NCBI GenBank assembly: GCA_039817885.1
Contig: JBCBUY010000038.1
Location: 1-26,766 of the forward strand
DNA from: CALLCD01 sp039817885
GTDB lineage: Bacteria > Pseudomonadota > Alphaproteobacteria > Caulobacterales > Hyphomonadaceae
Reading direction: 5' to 3'
DNA length: 26,766 nt
Shown here: one piece after another, positions 25,651 through 26,766 of the stretch
Layout of the letters: each line of letters starts with the position of its first letter
Position numbering within the stretch: position 1 is the first letter of the stretch
Position numbers and translations under genes: made by a program
Notes under the pieces: model-generated
Told to the model about the DNA's origin: nothing
The model's database searches: none
The model's input: only the letters and a program-made list of their open reading frames with translations

Positions 25651-26766
25651 ATGACCGACGCCCCGCCCAAGAAAGTCGTTCTCGCCTATTCCGGTGGCCT
25701 AGACACCTCGATCATTCTGAAATGGCTGCAGACCGAATTTGGTTGTGAGGTCGTCACCTTCACAGCCGATCTCGGACAGGGCGAAGAGCTTGGGCCGGCG
25801 CGCGAGAAAGCCCTGCAAATGGGCGTCAAGGAAGAGAACATCTTCATTGACGATCTCCGCGAGGATTTCGTCCGCGATTATGTCTTCCCGATGTTCCGGG
25901 CAAACGCCGTCTATGAAGGCGTATACCTCCTCGGTACCTCCATCGCCCGGCCCCTAATCGCCAAACGCCAGATCGAGATCGCCCAGCATGTCGGGGCCGA
26001 CGCCGTCTGCCACGGGGCGACCGGCAAGGGCAATGACCAGGTGCGCTTCGAGCTCGGCTATTATGCCCTCGACCCGGAGATCCGCGTCATTGCCCCCTGG
26101 CGGGACTGGAGCTTTAAATCCCGGACAGACCTTCTCGCCTTTGCAGAGGAGCATGGCATCCCCGTGCCGACCGACAAGCGCGGCGAGGCCCCCTTCTCCG
26201 TCGATGCGAACCTCCTCCACTCCTCCTCTGAGGGCAAAGTCCTCGAAGACCCCGGCGAGCCGGCCCCGGAATTCGTCCATATGCGCACCATCGCCCCGGA
26301 AGACGCGCCGGACGAGCCGGAGGTCATCACCATAGGTTTTGAGAAAGGCGATGCTGTTTCCATTAATGGCGAGGCAATGAGCCCGGCGACGCTCCTCACT
26401 GCCCTCAACGCTCTCGGCAAGAAACATGGCATTGGCCGGCTCGACCTTTTGGAGAACCGGTTCGTCGGCATGAAGTCGCGCGGCATTTACGAGACCCCCG
26501 GCGGCACCATCCTCCTCACTGCCCATCGGGGTATTGAGCAAATCACTCTCGACAAGGGCGCGGCCCATTTAAAAGACGAGCTGATGCCCCGCTATGCCGA
26601 GCTCATATATAATGGCTTCTGGTGGAGCCCCGAGCGCGACATGCTGCAGGCCGCCATCGACCAGTCCCAGCTGATGGTGACCGGCGAAGTCACCTTGAAA
26701 TTATATAAGGGCGGCACCCACCTGACGGGCCGCACCTCGCCCTACTCATTATATTCCGAAGCGCAT
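25651..26766 (+). CDS. argG: Argininosuccinate synthase, 3'-truncated
   Basis: This enzyme condenses citrulline and aspartate with ATP to argininosuccinate in arginine synthesis. The ATG at 25651 starts MTDAPPKKVVLAYSGGLDTS, containing the PP-loop ATP-binding motif AYSGGLDTS. The frame runs 372 codons without a stop to the right edge, against about 400-405 for the whole family, so only the last few dozen residues are missing. Further conserved segments are LGTSIARPLIAK, HGATGKGNDQVRFE and APWRDW. AAGGA at 25637-25641 can serve as ribosome binding site. It is a core metabolic gene and marks the right boundary of the EPS locus. Confidence 0.97.
   Translation, partial: MTDAPPKKVVLAYSGGLDTSIILKWLQTEFGCEVVTFTADLGQGEELGPAREKALQMGVKEENIFIDDLREDFVRDYVFPMFRANAVYEGVYLLGTSIARPLIAKRQIEIAQHVGADAVCHGATGKGNDQVRFELGYYALDPEIRVIAPWRDWSFKSRTDLLAFAEEHGIPVPTDKRGEAPFSVDANLLHSSSEGKVLEDPGEPAPEFVHMRTIAPEDAPDEPEVITIGFEKGDAVSINGEAMSPATLLTALNALGKKHGIGRLDLLENRFVGMKSRGIYETPGGTILLTAHRGIEQITLDKGAAHLKDELMPRYAELIYNGFWWSPERDMLQAAIDQSQLMVTGEVTLKLYKGGTHLTGRTSPYSLYSEAH

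Noticed and set aside
25954..26568. 204-aa open frame on the - strand
   Set aside because: It is antisense to argG, whose frame is conserved throughout; GC-rich coding DNA commonly leaves such open antisense frames.

Overview
This window is most of an exopolysaccharide/capsule (EPS) biosynthesis locus from a bacterium that looks like an alphaproteobacterium. The lineage is inferred from moderate-to-high GC, protein style, a DUF2793 protein and an argG neighbour; no rRNA or tRNA is present to fix it. The left edge cuts a UDP-glucuronate decarboxylase at its 5' end and the right edge cuts argG at its 3' end.

Left block (1-12545, all + strand, very tight, many overlapping starts and stops). Sugar-nucleotide genes come first: a UDP-xylose-forming decarboxylase, UDP-GlcNAc 2-epimerase (wecB) and UDP-ManNAc dehydrogenase (wecC). 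These predict UDP-xylose and UDP-ManNAcA as precursors. A WbuB-like glycosyltransferase follows, then a heparinase II/III-fold protein, a two-domain oxidoreductase, an FkbM-type methyltransferase and three more glycosyltransferases (two GT4-like, one CgeB-like).

Middle (12546-14109). A single gene on the opposite strand interrupts the locus. It encodes an N-terminal DUF2793 domain followed by phage tail-fibre-like repeats, the architecture of phage or gene-transfer-agent (GTA) fibres/spikes. This is the most unusual element here: a virion-type glycan-binding protein inside a surface-glycan locus.

Right block (14110-22775, + strand). This is the Wzx/Wzy-type assembly and export machinery: a flippase, a Wzy-like polymerase, a short Wza-like outer-membrane lipoprotein, a Wzc-like co-polymerase with BY-kinase domain, a TPR-like membrane protein with a predicted beta-sandwich C-terminus, and a second Wzy/WaaL-type protein. 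Repeat units would be built in the cytoplasm, flipped, polymerised in the periplasm and exported through Wza/Wzc. No initiating phospho-glycosyltransferase and no UDP-glucose dehydrogenase lie in the window, so both must be elsewhere.

Right end. A large - strand gene encodes a single-pass membrane protein with two SH3-like domains; it converges on the last EPS gene with only 3 nt between stops. It is divergent from argG across a 205-nt AT-rich intergenic region that holds a near-perfect inverted repeat. argG marks the change to core metabolism. No gap between genes exceeds 300 nt, and I saw no RNA gene, CRISPR array or insertion sequence.
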